Notes: generated from the letters alone by a model not told the origin. DNA of 50,540 nt from Bacteroidales bacterium (GCA_016937855.1 JAFGVU010000003.1:1-50540), one strand, 5' to 3'. Counted from the first letter of the stretch, positions 17,700-26,214 are shown. Numbers and translations: made by a program.

Positions 17700-19168
17700 T
17701 TATGCTTTTCTCCCTCTTCTTTCATGCGCAATAAAAGCAATAAATCTTCTGGTTTGTATTCTATCAGTCCGATAACAATACTTTTTAGGTTTGCTTGGTG
17801 TTTGAGGATTATTTGCAGCTCTTCATCCTTAATCCCGGTTTGGTTTAGATTTCTCTCGAAAGCCCAAATGTTTTCTTTGATTTTATCATCAGTTGGAATG
17901 TGATGATAAATTTTGTAATATACATTTTCTGAGATATTTAGCAAGTTTAAGAAAATTTCTTTATTTGTGGTATCTAATTGAGGGGTGAAAGTCGAAAATA
18001 AATCAATATAACTGTCGAGTTTTGATTGAGATATTGTTGTTGGGAAATTACTAAATTCTTTTTGATTCATCTTAGAGTATTTAACTGTAATTTTTAATTC
18101 AGATATTTTCTCTCCCGAAACTGAAAAATAGTTTGTACTCTGGGATAATATTGCCGGGTTTAGGTTTAATTCTAAGACAAGTTTTTTTGCATTTATTTCA
18201 TATGTGCCAGAAGGTATGTTTTTATCACCAGACTTAAATGTCTGACCGGTTTGCTCGCTTTTTATACTTCCCTTCCCATTGATCGAAGCTATGACAAAAG
18301 GAATGTTTACAATTTGCTGACAATCATTGTATGTGATGCAAAATTTCAATTTAGGCAAAATACCGTTAGTTTTTTTAGTAGGGAAAAATATTTCAATTAT
18401 AGATTTATGGGGCAAATTTATGCCTGCAGTAGAACTAATTTCGGGTGATTCAACTAGCTTTGAATTATTGTTCTCAGTTGTTTTATATAGATTGAAATAT
18501 CTTGTTTGGTCGAGGTAGTTTCGAACTTGTCTTAACTCGAAATTCTGGGTTATATTAAGCATTTTACAATCAATACAATTCTCTAAATGCTTGAGTGAGA
18601 GTAGTTCTCCTTTACTATTTGAAATTACACAATTGTTTGTAATGTCAAGAATTATTGGCTTGTCAAAATTTAAAACTTCGCAAACTGAATGACCACCCAG
18701 ATGAACAATTTTACATTGGTACCCCGATAGACTTAGTAATTGAGCCAGAAACATACTTCTATCGTCGCATACTCCATAACCAATTGAATTAATATACTCT
18801 AGTGGGCTTATAATTTGAGATTCTTCTGTTTGTACAAGTGGGAAATGGGTACTTTGTTTGATGCAAAAGAGAAAAATGTCCGAAATTCCTTTTTTAATTC
18901 CCGAAATGGAATCAAAGTTTTGTTCTTTTATTTTTTGTAGCAATTCATCGTTAGAGTACCAAACTTTATTGTTTATTTTTAAATGCAAATCCTGTTTTTG
19001 TGAATTGTTATTCTTTATTTTGACCATTAATAAATCTTTTGTGGAAATTGTTTCAAAATATTCTAAATCTTGAGAAAATGATTGGACTTGTATTATTACC
19101 GTAAGTAATAAGCAAAACAACAAACTTAAATATTTGGCTGACTTCAAATTTATGAGTTGTCTTTTCAT
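17696..19168 (-). CDS. Secreted transglutaminase-like protein, paralogue 2
   Basis: This 490-residue exported protein has a signal peptide at about 1-33 (ending VQSFSQ). The catalytic-type residues are Cys134 (GYGVCDDRSM), His160 (GGHSVCEV) and Asp175 (ILDITNN). Their spacing is exactly that of the lipoprotein encoded at 10899-12272. Shared downstream features include NIPFVIASINGKG versus KIPLVLDEIIGKG. This copy lacks a lipobox, so one paralogue is periplasmic or released and the other anchored. It is the first gene of the minus-strand operon and overlaps ubiA by 4 bp. The activity (cross-linking, peptidase or amidase) cannot be told from sequence. Confidence 0.8.
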   Translation of the reverse strand: MKRQLINLKSAKYLSLLFCLLLTVIIQVQSFSQDLEYFETISTKDLLMVKIKNNNSQKQDLHLKINNKVWYSNDELLQKIKEQNFDSISGIKKGISDIFLFCIKQSTHFPLVQTEESQIISPLEYINSIGYGVCDDRSMFLAQLLSLSGYQCKIVHLGGHSVCEVLNFDKPIILDITNNCVISNSKGELLSLKHLENCIDCKMLNITQNFELRQVRNYLDQTRYFNLYKTTENNNSKLVESPEISSTAGINLPHKSIIEIFFPTKKTNGILPKLKFCITYNDCQQIVNIPFVIASINGKGSIKSEQTGQTFKSGDKNIPSGTYEINAKKLVLELNLNPAILSQSTNYFSVSGEKISELKITVKYSKMNQKEFSNFPTTISQSKLDSYIDLFSTFTPQLDTTNKEIFLNLLNISENVYYKIYHHIPTDDKIKENIWAFERNLNQTGIKDEELQIILKHQANLKSIVIGLIEYKPEDLLLLLRMKEEGEKHK

Positions 19169-19232
19169 TTAGTTTTACTATTTTGATAACTTTGTAAATT
19201 TAGTAAAATATTTTTAATAGATTTTATTTAAC

Positions 19233-19240
19233 TAATTTTG
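19233..19240 (+). promoter_or_regulatory. -7 promoter element of radical SAM paralogue 2
   Basis: TAATTTTG fits TAnnTTTG and ends 24 bp before the ATG at 19265, within the 96-bp divergent space. Confidence 0.5.
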
Positions 19241-19264
19241 TTGAGTCAACGCTGAAACATAATA

Positions 19265-20659
19265 ATGCCGATTGATAAAAACATAGAGTGTTTTAAGAAA
19301 TTGAGAGATGAGAATTTGCATTTATGCAATGCTCCATATGTTTCAATGAGTATCGCAATTAATGGGTTGGTTGCTCCATGCTGTTACATCCATTCTCAAC
19401 CTGCGTTTTTATCTGAGAGTCCTGATAAATTTCCACTCAAATCAATTGAAGCTATTTGGCAGGGAGAGCATTTTAGTGAATTCCGAAGTATTCTTAAGGA
19501 TTATAAATTCCCGGAAGCATGTTCGGTTTGTAGGAGCGCGATAAACAATGGGAATTTTACTAATATTAAGATTTTAGAATACGACAATTTTGAAATTAAT
19601 AAAAAAACGCCGCAGGTAATTGAATTAACCACAGATAATATTTGCAATTTGTCCTGCGTGATGTGTAGTTCGGTATATTCTACAAAGATTGCGGAGAAGA
19701 AGGGATTCGCTTTAGATCACGGTGTTGTGACCAGAGATTATCTGACGGAATTATTGCCGTTTTTTTCTGATTTGAAACTATTGGTTATTTCTGGTGGCGA
19801 ACCTTTTGCCTCGCCACAATCGCTGATGCTAATGGAGAAATTGGCCGAAATAAATCCATCCTGCCGAATTGCGGTTAACACAAATGCAACTATTCTTAAC
19901 GATCGTGTAAAACGACTTGTGGAAAAGGGTAACTTTAGTTTTAATGTTTCTGTTGACAGTTTTAATGCTGTAATTTACGAAAAAATTAGAATTGGAGCCA
20001 TGTACAATAAAATGCTTGAAAATATCAATTATTTTAAAAATTATGCTGCATCAAAATCTGAAAATTTAGTCGTCCATCTTTGTCCACTTACGCTTAATGC
20101 ACTTGATATCCCCAATACAGTTCGATACTGTAGCCAAAATGATTTTTATATCCGCTTTGTTCACGTTTTTAACGCAAGTAAATTTGCCCTGAGTTCGGCA
20201 AGTAGTGAATTTTTAAAATCTGTAATTGATTATTATAGTAAAATTGTTTTAGCCGAGAATACTTACGTTGCAACACAGAATAAGACTGCTTTCGAAAATT
20301 TCATTGCAGAGCTTAATGAGAATTATAAATTTGCAAGAAAAAAAGAAGCTTTTTTAACTGAATTTGTGCATGATATTGAGCTGAAACATAGTTTCATGCA
20401 ATCGCTAGATATTAAGATGAGGGGATTTGTTAAACAAGAATTCGGAGAATTGTTTGAAGAAAGATATGACTCGTGGAAAAAGAAAATAGATGAAGTGGAA
20501 AAATTATTACCTAATTTTTTCTGGCAAAGTCAAGTGTTCGATTTTGTTTTAAGCATAGAATCTTCGGTTTTGTATGATACTATTATTTCTTATCCGGCAG
20601 ATGAAACATCAGAGTTTATGTTGTCGATTGCAGATAACTATTTGAGAAGTGTCTTATAG
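19265..20659 (+). CDS. Radical SAM protein with N-terminal SPASM/twitch-like domain, paralogue 2
   Basis: This 464-residue protein has the same order as the one at 13479. N-terminal cysteines are Cys21 (CNAPY), Cys39-Cys40 (APCCYI) and ACSVC. The radical SAM motif ICNLSCVMC follows (Cys127, Cys131, Cys134), then ISGGEPF. VSVDSFNAVIYEKIRIGA parallels SIDSVNKSSYEKIRKGA of the first paralogue, and the HLCPLTLNALDIP stretch parallels VCPIAYNAAEIP. It is divergent from the operon starting at 19168 and has its own promoter. Two such paralogues in one cluster suggest successive or alternative modifications of one product. Confidence 0.82.
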   Translation: MPIDKNIECFKKLRDENLHLCNAPYVSMSIAINGLVAPCCYIHSQPAFLSESPDKFPLKSIEAIWQGEHFSEFRSILKDYKFPEACSVCRSAINNGNFTNIKILEYDNFEINKKTPQVIELTTDNICNLSCVMCSSVYSTKIAEKKGFALDHGVVTRDYLTELLPFFSDLKLLVISGGEPFASPQSLMLMEKLAEINPSCRIAVNTNATILNDRVKRLVEKGNFSFNVSVDSFNAVIYEKIRIGAMYNKMLENINYFKNYAASKSENLVVHLCPLTLNALDIPNTVRYCSQNDFYIRFVHVFNASKFALSSASSEFLKSVIDYYSKIVLAENTYVATQNKTAFENFIAELNENYKFARKKEAFLTEFVHDIELKHSFMQSLDIKMRGFVKQEFGELFEERYDSWKKKIDEVEKLLPNFFWQSQVFDFVLSIESSVLYDTIISYPADETSEFMLSIADNYLRSVL

Positions 20660-20664
20660 ATTTA

Positions 20665-21444
20665 TTATATAATATCAGCATCTATGTTTCCGGGTTTCTT
20701 AAAGTAAAGTTCTAGCGGTTCTAAAATTTGATAATGAAACCCTCCCATAAAAACATCAATGTCGTGATTCTTTTCGAATTGTTTAACCGAATCGTCATTG
20801 AAAAGGGGTAATTTATTACGCTGCATATATATCATTTCCATATCCATCGAACGCAGTATTTTGTAAGTTTCTTCTGGGTCTGGCAGGTTATATGAATAAA
20901 TTTTATTCATATTTTTCATTATTTTTTTCATGTCCGATCTGCGTTTGCTGGATCCGTTAAACCCCTTTTTAAAATAATCTTTAATATAAAGGTGTGCATC
21001 ATCTTTTAAAACATTATTAATTCCAGCAATTACTTTTTTTTGCGAAAGACAGTGTCCGAACGATTCTAGCATTATTACTAAATCAAAAGATTGGGGTTCA
21101 AAATATTTGTCGAGATGATGATAATCGCCAACCATCACATCAATCTTGCTGCTAAGGTTATTTTCTTCAATCAAGTTTTTTGCAATTTCGGATTGTTTTG
21201 GTGATATGGTTAATGCTGTGATTTTAATATTAAACTTTTGTGCGAAGAAAATTGCCGGTCCACAAATCCCGCAACCAGCATCGAGAATTTGCATACCATC
21301 CTTAATATTGGCATTTAAAGCGATATAATCTAACAATTGGTTAACATCTGCGGGACGATGTGCCTGAATAACATTTCCATAACCAGTATTCATGTAATGC
21401 TCTGTCCATTCATCGTAATATGTGCCAGTTTTATTCTTTTTCAT
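20665..21444 (-). CDS. Class I SAM-dependent methyltransferase
   Basis: This 259-residue protein has motif I ILDAGCGICGP (from Asp55) and motif II ITALTISPKQ. GDYHHL follows, then the post-motif segment FDLVIMLESFGH. It resembles small-molecule N-, C- or O-methyltransferases of the Methyltransf_11/25 type. The substrate is unknown but probably shared with the upstream radical SAM enzyme: its ATG overlaps that gene's stop by 4 bp (21441-21444), so the two are translationally coupled. It converges with the radical SAM gene ending at 20659. Confidence 0.82.
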   Translation of the reverse strand: MKKNKTGTYYDEWTEHYMNTGYGNVIQAHRPADVNQLLDYIALNANIKDGMQILDAGCGICGPAIFFAQKFNIKITALTISPKQSEIAKNLIEENNLSSKIDVMVGDYHHLDKYFEPQSFDLVIMLESFGHCLSQKKVIAGINNVLKDDAHLYIKDYFKKGFNGSSKRRSDMKKIMKNMNKIYSYNLPDPEETYKILRSMDMEMIYMQRNKLPLFNDDSVKQFEKNHDIDVFMGGFHYQILEPLELYFKKPGNIDADII

Positions 21445-22364
21445 TCACCGTAATTTAGTTTGTTATAACGCTTTTTCTCTCTGTAAATGCTGAAAAAGCT
21501 AGCTTTTTTGTTAGTGATGGAGGCTACGCCATTATAGCAATCTGTACATTGATGTGAAATACATGGATGTGATTCTAATTTTTTAGGAAAATCACCGGTA
21601 AATAAATTGCCTATCTTCTTCGAGAGTGTAAAGCATCTAATTAAATCTCCATTTTGTTTTAACCCAAAGTATCTGTTACCAGCATCACAGTAATATCCAT
21701 AGAAATTCAACTTGTTAAGGGCAATTTTTATTTCTGTATCATCTTGTGAAAAACTTTTTATCAAGTCTAACTCAGAGTTTTTATATGCTTGTGGATAAGT
21801 CTTGTTTTTGTACGTTCCCCTGAATCCAAAAATAATACACTCCAGACCAAGTTTTGTGAAATATTCTGCATCAGTTTTAACAGTATTGATAAATGACGGA
21901 TGAGCGATAAGATTTACAAGTATTGGAAATCCATTATCCTTAAGTATAATACACTTTTTTAAAAAGTCCTGATGTAAATCATTATCTGCTCTAATTTCGT
22001 GATGATAGGAAGCATTTATGTTAAATATTTTATCCGGATTTATTTTTTCGGCAAACTCAAAAATTTTGGAAGAGCTAAGATTTGTGGTTATTTGTAAGTG
22101 ATGGTTTTTACTAAGCTCATGACAAACATCAACAAAATTTGGGTATAAAAACGGTTCTCCCCCCGTTATTAATATAAGCCAGTTTCTTCCTGTACGTAAG
22201 AAAAATTCACTGAGCTGTATAGGTGCATATACAAGTGGAGGTGGCGTTTTATTAACCGTAGCAGCATTGCTGCAATATGAACAATTAAAGTTACACTGTT
22301 GAGTTATCTCCCAATTTATACGGTAAGGAAATTTTTTTAGGTTATATTTATTATCAGTTTCCAT
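21441..22364 (-). CDS. Radical SAM protein with C-terminal SPASM-like cysteines
   Basis: This 307-residue enzyme has ITQQCNFNCSYC (Cys24, Cys28, Cys31) and ILITGGEPFLYP in the radical SAM core. The C-terminal region resembles SPASM: YYCDAGNRYFGLKQNGDLIRC, then HPCISHQCTDCYNG. It is a different subfamily from the two twitch-type paralogues nearby, since its auxiliary cysteines follow the core. It is the first gene of a two-gene operon with the methyltransferase, preceded by a minus-strand -7 element at 22381-22388. SPASM proteins often modify peptides, but no precursor peptide is visible, so a glycan or lipid substrate remains possible. Confidence 0.82.
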   Translation of the reverse strand: METDNKYNLKKFPYRINWEITQQCNFNCSYCSNAATVNKTPPPLVYAPIQLSEFFLRTGRNWLILITGGEPFLYPNFVDVCHELSKNHHLQITTNLSSSKIFEFAEKINPDKIFNINASYHHEIRADNDLHQDFLKKCIILKDNGFPILVNLIAHPSFINTVKTDAEYFTKLGLECIIFGFRGTYKNKTYPQAYKNSELDLIKSFSQDDTEIKIALNKLNFYGYYCDAGNRYFGLKQNGDLIRCFTLSKKIGNLFTGDFPKKLESHPCISHQCTDCYNGVASITNKKASFFSIYREKKRYNKLNYGE

Positions 22365-22380
22365 TTTAAGTTAATAACAG

Positions 22381-22388
22381 CAAAAGTA
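22381..22388 (-). promoter_or_regulatory. -7 promoter element of the radical SAM-methyltransferase operon
   Basis: The minus strand reads TACTTTTG, fitting TAnnTTTG, 17 bp before the ATG at 22364. Confidence 0.5.
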
Positions 22389-22465
22389 GTAAATTTTTAA
22401 TTTTAGAGGGTTCTTAAGCTTAATATGTAATAAATTTATTATTTTTACAAATAAAACAATTGTAT

Positions 22466-23218
22466 ATGTGGCCATTTACTAAGAAACAAATAATATATTT
22501 TTTGCACATTTATAAAACAGGAGGGACGAGTGTAAGTGATTTGCTTTATAGGAATTATTTGCCAGAAGAGATTTTAGGTTTATATTCTAAAGGAGTTAAT
22601 GGTATTGATTTAATTAGTCTAGTCGATTTATATGAGAATATTATAATACCAAAGCAAACCCGAATTTTGTATGGGCATTTTGCCTATGGGATACATGAAA
22701 AGTCTGACAGACCATATTCTTATATGTGTTTTCTAAGAGAGCCTATTCGGCGCTTAGTTTCAATGTACTTTAATTATAAACGGATGGATAAACAGTTTAA
22801 AGGACGAATTTTCGACGAATTCTCGTTTTATCTTAAAGATGGTAGTAATATTGATAATTTTGAAGAATTAGTGAATTTTGATATAATTCATAATCAACAA
22901 TGTATGTTCTTAACTGGGGAATCATCTAAAGATATTGCTTTAAATCCTGAATATTATGCTGAATTAGCAATAAAGAATATCTGCAGAGAGTTCACTTTTG
23001 TAGGTATAACTGAATTATTTGACGAATCTGTTCGTTTATTGATAAAAAAATTGGGGTTAGAATCCACTGCCTTTGTTTCACAAAATTTTTGTAATAATAA
23101 GCCTTTGGATTTTAAAATTCCAGAGGAATTGTTACCAATAATTCTAAATAAAAGTAAAGCAGATGTTATTATTTACAATTATTGTAAAGATCACTTTTAT
23201 TCAATAAATACGAGATAA
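22466..23218 (+). CDS. Sulfotransferase (Sulfotransfer_2-like)
   Basis: This 250-residue cytoplasmic protein has the 5'-phosphosulfate-binding loop FLHIYKTGGTS (His14-Ser22), a variant of the common HIPKTAGTS. The 3'-phosphate-binding segment is CFLREPIRRLVSMYFNYK. Such enzymes transfer sulfate from PAPS to a sugar or lipid hydroxyl. APS kinase, which makes PAPS, is encoded 3 kb away, and an ABC glycan exporter lies between them. An in-frame TTG two codons upstream is possible; I chose the ATG at 22466 because MWPFTKKQIIYFLHIYK begins normally. Confidence 0.85.
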   Translation: MWPFTKKQIIYFLHIYKTGGTSVSDLLYRNYLPEEILGLYSKGVNGIDLISLVDLYENIIIPKQTRILYGHFAYGIHEKSDRPYSYMCFLREPIRRLVSMYFNYKRMDKQFKGRIFDEFSFYLKDGSNIDNFEELVNFDIIHNQQCMFLTGESSKDIALNPEYYAELAIKNICREFTFVGITELFDESVRLLIKKLGLESTAFVSQNFCNNKPLDFKIPEELLPIILNKSKADVIIYNYCKDHFYSINTR

Positions 23219-23225
23219 AGATTGA

Positions 23226-24557
23226 TTACTCATGTTTGGAGTATTTCCAATCCCATACAGGAAATATTGGACCAATAAAAGATGGAAGAGGGTTTTGTAT
23301 ATGTTTTATTTTAGACTCAAATTTAGGGTTTTTCAATAGGTTTATATTAAGTAAATTTTTATTTGCAAAAATGACATTCGTATAGTTTTCGGAAACACTT
23401 AATCCAATTTGACAACTAATGCTATTTAGAAAACCAGCAGGAATGTATGTTTTTATTGTGTAGAAACCAACAGTAGATATTTCTTTTATGTCAAGGTCTG
23501 AGTTTAGAGTATGGGCATATAGTATCATATTGTTCATGTGGTGTATCATAATTCCAATGTCAAAAAAAGTTCCTGCTTGTTTCTTCTCAAATTCAATGGA
23601 AATCTCAAGTTCGTCATTTGTAAAACATTTTGTTTCATTTGTAGAATTTTTATTGACTATTGAAATTGATATCATGTTTATTGACACGTTATTATATGAT
23701 TCTCTTGTGAAGCCAGATTCCGCAAATAGTAATTTAGTATCACTATTGTTCGTTTTCTTATTCTTGATATTCTTTTTTTGAAATAGGCTTGTTTGTGAAA
23801 TATTGTCTTTAACGTATTCATTTAGACTTTCAGAGCTGGAGTCAGACTTTATCTTACCATTATCAATGTAGATAATTCTTTTTGCAATTCTTATGATATC
23901 ATTCATGTTATGACTAACAACGATTAGGGTTTTCCCTTTTGCAACCAAATCATCAATTTTTTCATAACATTTTTGTTGAAATGATAAGTCGCCAGTGCTT
24001 AATGTTTCGTCAAAAAGCATTATGTCTGTGTCGAGGTGGGCAACTATTGAAAATGATAACCTTTGATACATCCCACTTGAGTAATTTTTAACAGGCTGGT
24101 CGATGAATCTACCAATATCGGCAAAGTCAACTATATCATTAAAAATTTGGTTAATGTGAATCTTACTAAATCCTAAAATTGCAGAATTCTGGTAAATGTT
24201 CTCTCTTCCAGTAAGGTCGGGATGAAAACCCATGCCTAGTTCTAAAACAGCAGCAACACTACCATTAATAATAATTTGACCTTCGGTTGGAGTAATAACC
24301 TGTGAAATTAACTTTAATAATGTACTTTTCCCAGATCCGTTTTTTCCAATCAACCCAATTGATTCGCCTTTTTTTATCTCAAGGTTTATATTTTTTAATG
24401 CCCAAAATTCTTCATTGTTTTTTCTTTTTGAAGATAGAGATAATAACTCACTAAATCTTTCTCGGAAGCTTACGCCAATAAGTTTGTCGTTTAAGGAATA
24501 TTTTTTCCCTAAGTCCGTAATTTTTAAAGCAATATTTTTATCAATTTTAGATGACAT
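23226..24557 (-). CDS. Wzt-type ABC transporter ATP-binding protein with C-terminal domain
   Basis: This 443-residue ATPase has Walker A GKNGSGKST (71-79), signature YSSGMYQR and Walker B IMLFDETLSTGD, all in the polysaccharide/teichoic-acid exporter style. A C-terminal domain of about 170 residues after position 265 matches the Wzt_C region, which in O-antigen exporters recognises the non-reducing end of the finished glycan. The first ATG, at 24557, overlaps the permease stop by 11 bp; an in-frame TTG lies two codons earlier. The domain implies that the exported polymer is recognised through a terminal modification, for which sulfate or methyl are candidates in this cluster. Confidence 0.9.
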   Translation of the reverse strand: MSSKIDKNIALKITDLGKKYSLNDKLIGVSFRERFSELLSLSSKRKNNEEFWALKNINLEIKKGESIGLIGKNGSGKSTLLKLISQVITPTEGQIIINGSVAAVLELGMGFHPDLTGRENIYQNSAILGFSKIHINQIFNDIVDFADIGRFIDQPVKNYSSGMYQRLSFSIVAHLDTDIMLFDETLSTGDLSFQQKCYEKIDDLVAKGKTLIVVSHNMNDIIRIAKRIIYIDNGKIKSDSSSESLNEYVKDNISQTSLFQKKNIKNKKTNNSDTKLLFAESGFTRESYNNVSINMISISIVNKNSTNETKCFTNDELEISIEFEKKQAGTFFDIGIMIHHMNNMILYAHTLNSDLDIKEISTVGFYTIKTYIPAGFLNSISCQIGLSVSENYTNVIFANKNLLNINLLKNPKFESKIKHIQNPLPSFIGPIFPVWDWKYSKHE

Positions 24558-25362
24558 CCGCAATTATTTTTTCCACTTTTCGAAAGTATTTCAACCCTGT
24601 TATCAATAGTATGAATGTTGGAAATAAGCCCCATAAATATTTTAAATCAAAGTTTGTACTAATAAAACAATATCTATAAAGTGCAATAACACCAGCCATT
24701 GGGTTAATATGCATAAAAAAACTAAATTTTTCAGGAAACATATCAGTATGAAAGAATACAGGAGTGACAAAAATCCCAAATCCAATCAAATAAGGTATAA
24801 TGTGAGAGGCATCTCTGTATCTAACAGTGATGGCGCTTAACCAAACAGCTATGCTAAATCCAACAAGAAAGTTAAAAGTAATTGCAATCGGTAATATAAG
24901 CAAGTTGTACCCAACAGGGATTTGATAAGTTATCAGTATGACAGTATATGCGATAAGCCAAATTAGTAATTCGGTCATCCCAACCAGCGACTTATATATT
25001 GGTAAAACTAGTTTTGGAAAATAAACTTTTTTAATTACTGATTGAGCATTTGTTACAGATGTTCCTGAATTATTAATTATATATGAGAAAAAATACCATG
25101 CTGTCATCCCTGGAAAAGCATAAACAATAAACGGATAATTAGTAATTTCGATGTTAAGCAAAATGCCAAAGAATAAATTGATAATTAAGGCAGCAGCAAA
25201 TGCCTGAATTAGACTTAAAATAATTCCTAGTTTAGTTTGTGCATACTTTGTTAATATATCTCTTTTTAAAAATGAAATAATCAAAGATCTGTAGGCATAG
25301 ACTTCTTTTAAATTTATTTTCGTATTTACCGAATTTGCTTGTATGATTTTATAATTATCCAA
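24547..25362 (-). CDS. Wzm-type ABC-2 transporter permease
   Basis: This 271-residue inner-membrane protein has six predicted helices. It contains AYRSLIISFLKRDILTKYAQ and MTAWYFFSYIINNSG, typical of the ABC-2/Wzm family that moves lipid-linked polysaccharides across the inner membrane. TVRYRDASHIIPYLIGFGIF is another family segment. It is the first gene of the exporter operon, overlapping the ATPase gene by 11 bp. A minus-strand -7 element lies at 25379-25386. An ABC exporter implies assembly on the cytoplasmic face before export, unlike Wzy systems. Confidence 0.9.
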   Translation of the reverse strand: MDNYKIIQANSVNTKINLKEVYAYRSLIISFLKRDILTKYAQTKLGIILSLIQAFAAALIINLFFGILLNIEITNYPFIVYAFPGMTAWYFFSYIINNSGTSVTNAQSVIKKVYFPKLVLPIYKSLVGMTELLIWLIAYTVILITYQIPVGYNLLILPIAITFNFLVGFSIAVWLSAITVRYRDASHIIPYLIGFGIFVTPVFFHTDMFPEKFSFFMHINPMAGVIALYRYCFISTNFDLKYLWGLFPTFILLITGLKYFRKVEKIIADVI

Positions 25363-25378
25363 TTCGATTAGTTTTATG

Positions 25379-25386
25379 CAAATGTA
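25379..25386 (-). promoter_or_regulatory. -7 promoter element of the ABC exporter operon
   Basis: The minus strand reads TACATTTG, fitting TAnnTTTG, 17 bp before the ATG at 25362. Confidence 0.5.
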
Positions 25387-25440
25387 ATAAAAATATGCAA
25401 TTTTATTTATAGAATTTGGATATGTTTTTTGAATTATTAC

Positions 25441-25448
25441 TAATTTTG
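25441..25448 (+). promoter_or_regulatory. -7 promoter element upstream of the permease remnant and APS kinase gene
   Basis: TAATTTTG fits TAnnTTTG and ends 13 bp before the ATG of the short permease-like frame. Since cysC starts only 16 bp after that frame, this promoter probably now drives cysC. Confidence 0.45.
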
Positions 25449-25460
25449 TAAAAAAAAATC

Positions 25461-25607
25461 ATGAAGCCTGCCAATCTATACATTGTTCTTCTTCTAATTG
25501 CAATGTTCTTATCAATTAATATTGGTAATATAGGAACTTCACCATCATTCTTTGCTGCCTATGAAGCAAATATTGTTCACTTATCTTACAATAATTTCAT
25601 TGATTAA
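25461..25607 (+). pseudogene. N-terminal remnant of a PiT-like anion permease
   Basis: A 48-codon frame starts at an ATG and reads NLYIVLLLIAMFLSINIGN. It continues with GTSPSFFAAYEANIVHLSYN and then a stop. This looks like the first membrane helix and following loop of the PiT family (compare the family's AMFLxINIG and the A-A-x-x-x-x-I/V pattern). PiT-like permeases serve as sulfate transporters beside sulfate-activation genes in some bacteria. Full family members have several hundred residues, so this is a deleted gene or at most a one-helix peptide. It lies 16 bp before the APS kinase start and keeps its promoter. The family call rests on a short match and is tentative. Confidence 0.5.
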
Positions 25608-25623
25608 ATTTATTTTTTAAAAT

Positions 25624-26214
25624 ATGAGCAATCCGAATCAAGAACATTTTTATCTTAGTAAAGATAGTAAACAGAATTTATTAAAGCAAAAGGCACATGT
25701 CTTTTGGCTAACAGGTCTGTCTGGTGCTGGCAAAACTACTATTACTGGGAAAGTTGAAGCTAAACTCCACGATTTAGGTTTTTTGATTAAAATATTCGAT
25801 GGGGACCTTATTCGTAAAACTATTAATAAGGATTTGGACTTTTCGGATTATGGGCGGACTGAAAATATTAGACGAGTAGCTGCAATAAACAATGAATTTA
25901 TTAATTGTGGTGTGATTGTAATGAATTGTTTTATCAGTCCGACAAACAGCATGCGTCAAATGGCTCGAGAAATTATTGGTGACGAGAATTTCTCCGAAAT
26001 TTATGTAAAATGTTCAGTCAGTATTTGCGAAAAACGCGATCCAAAAGGATTATACCAAAAGGCAAGGGCAGGTGAAATTAAACATTTTACCGGAATTGAT
26101 AGCGTTTATGAAGAACCAAAAAATCCTGAACTAATTCTTGATACCGAAAATAATAGTATTGACGAATGTGTGAATGATCTTCTGAATTATATCCTAAATA
26201 AAATCAAATTTTAG
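25624..26214 (+). CDS. cysC: Adenylylsulfate (APS) kinase
   Basis: This 196-residue enzyme phosphorylates APS to PAPS, the sulfate donor for sulfotransferases. It has the P-loop GLSGAGKTT (31-39), FDGDLIRKTINKDL, the segment GRTENIRRVA, and KGLYQKARAGEIKHFTGID, all diagnostic for CysC. FISPTNSMRQMARE replaces the usual ISPYxxxR wording. No ATP sulfurylase (cysD/cysN) or PAPS reductase is present in the window. The gene therefore fits sulfation rather than cysteine synthesis here. It converges with the epimerase gene, the two ends overlapping by 11 bp. Confidence 0.95.
   Translation: MSNPNQEHFYLSKDSKQNLLKQKAHVFWLTGLSGAGKTTITGKVEAKLHDLGFLIKIFDGDLIRKTINKDLDFSDYGRTENIRRVAAINNEFINCGVIVMNCFISPTNSMRQMAREIIGDENFSEIYVKCSVSICEKRDPKGLYQKARAGEIKHFTGIDSVYEEPKNPELILDTENNSIDECVNDLLNYILNKIKF

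Noticed and set aside
24547-24563. TTG start for the ABC ATPase at 24563.
   Set aside because: An ATG two codons later gives an equally good overlap with the permease gene and the usual family N-terminus.
10899-25362. A lasso-peptide cluster: transglutaminase-like, asparagine-synthetase-like and ABC transporter genes together.
   Set aside because: The transglutaminase-like proteins are large and secreted, not the small cytoplasmic B2 protease. The synthetase has a full glutaminase domain, the transporter is Wzm/Wzt-type with a Wzt C-terminal domain, and no precursor peptide is visible.
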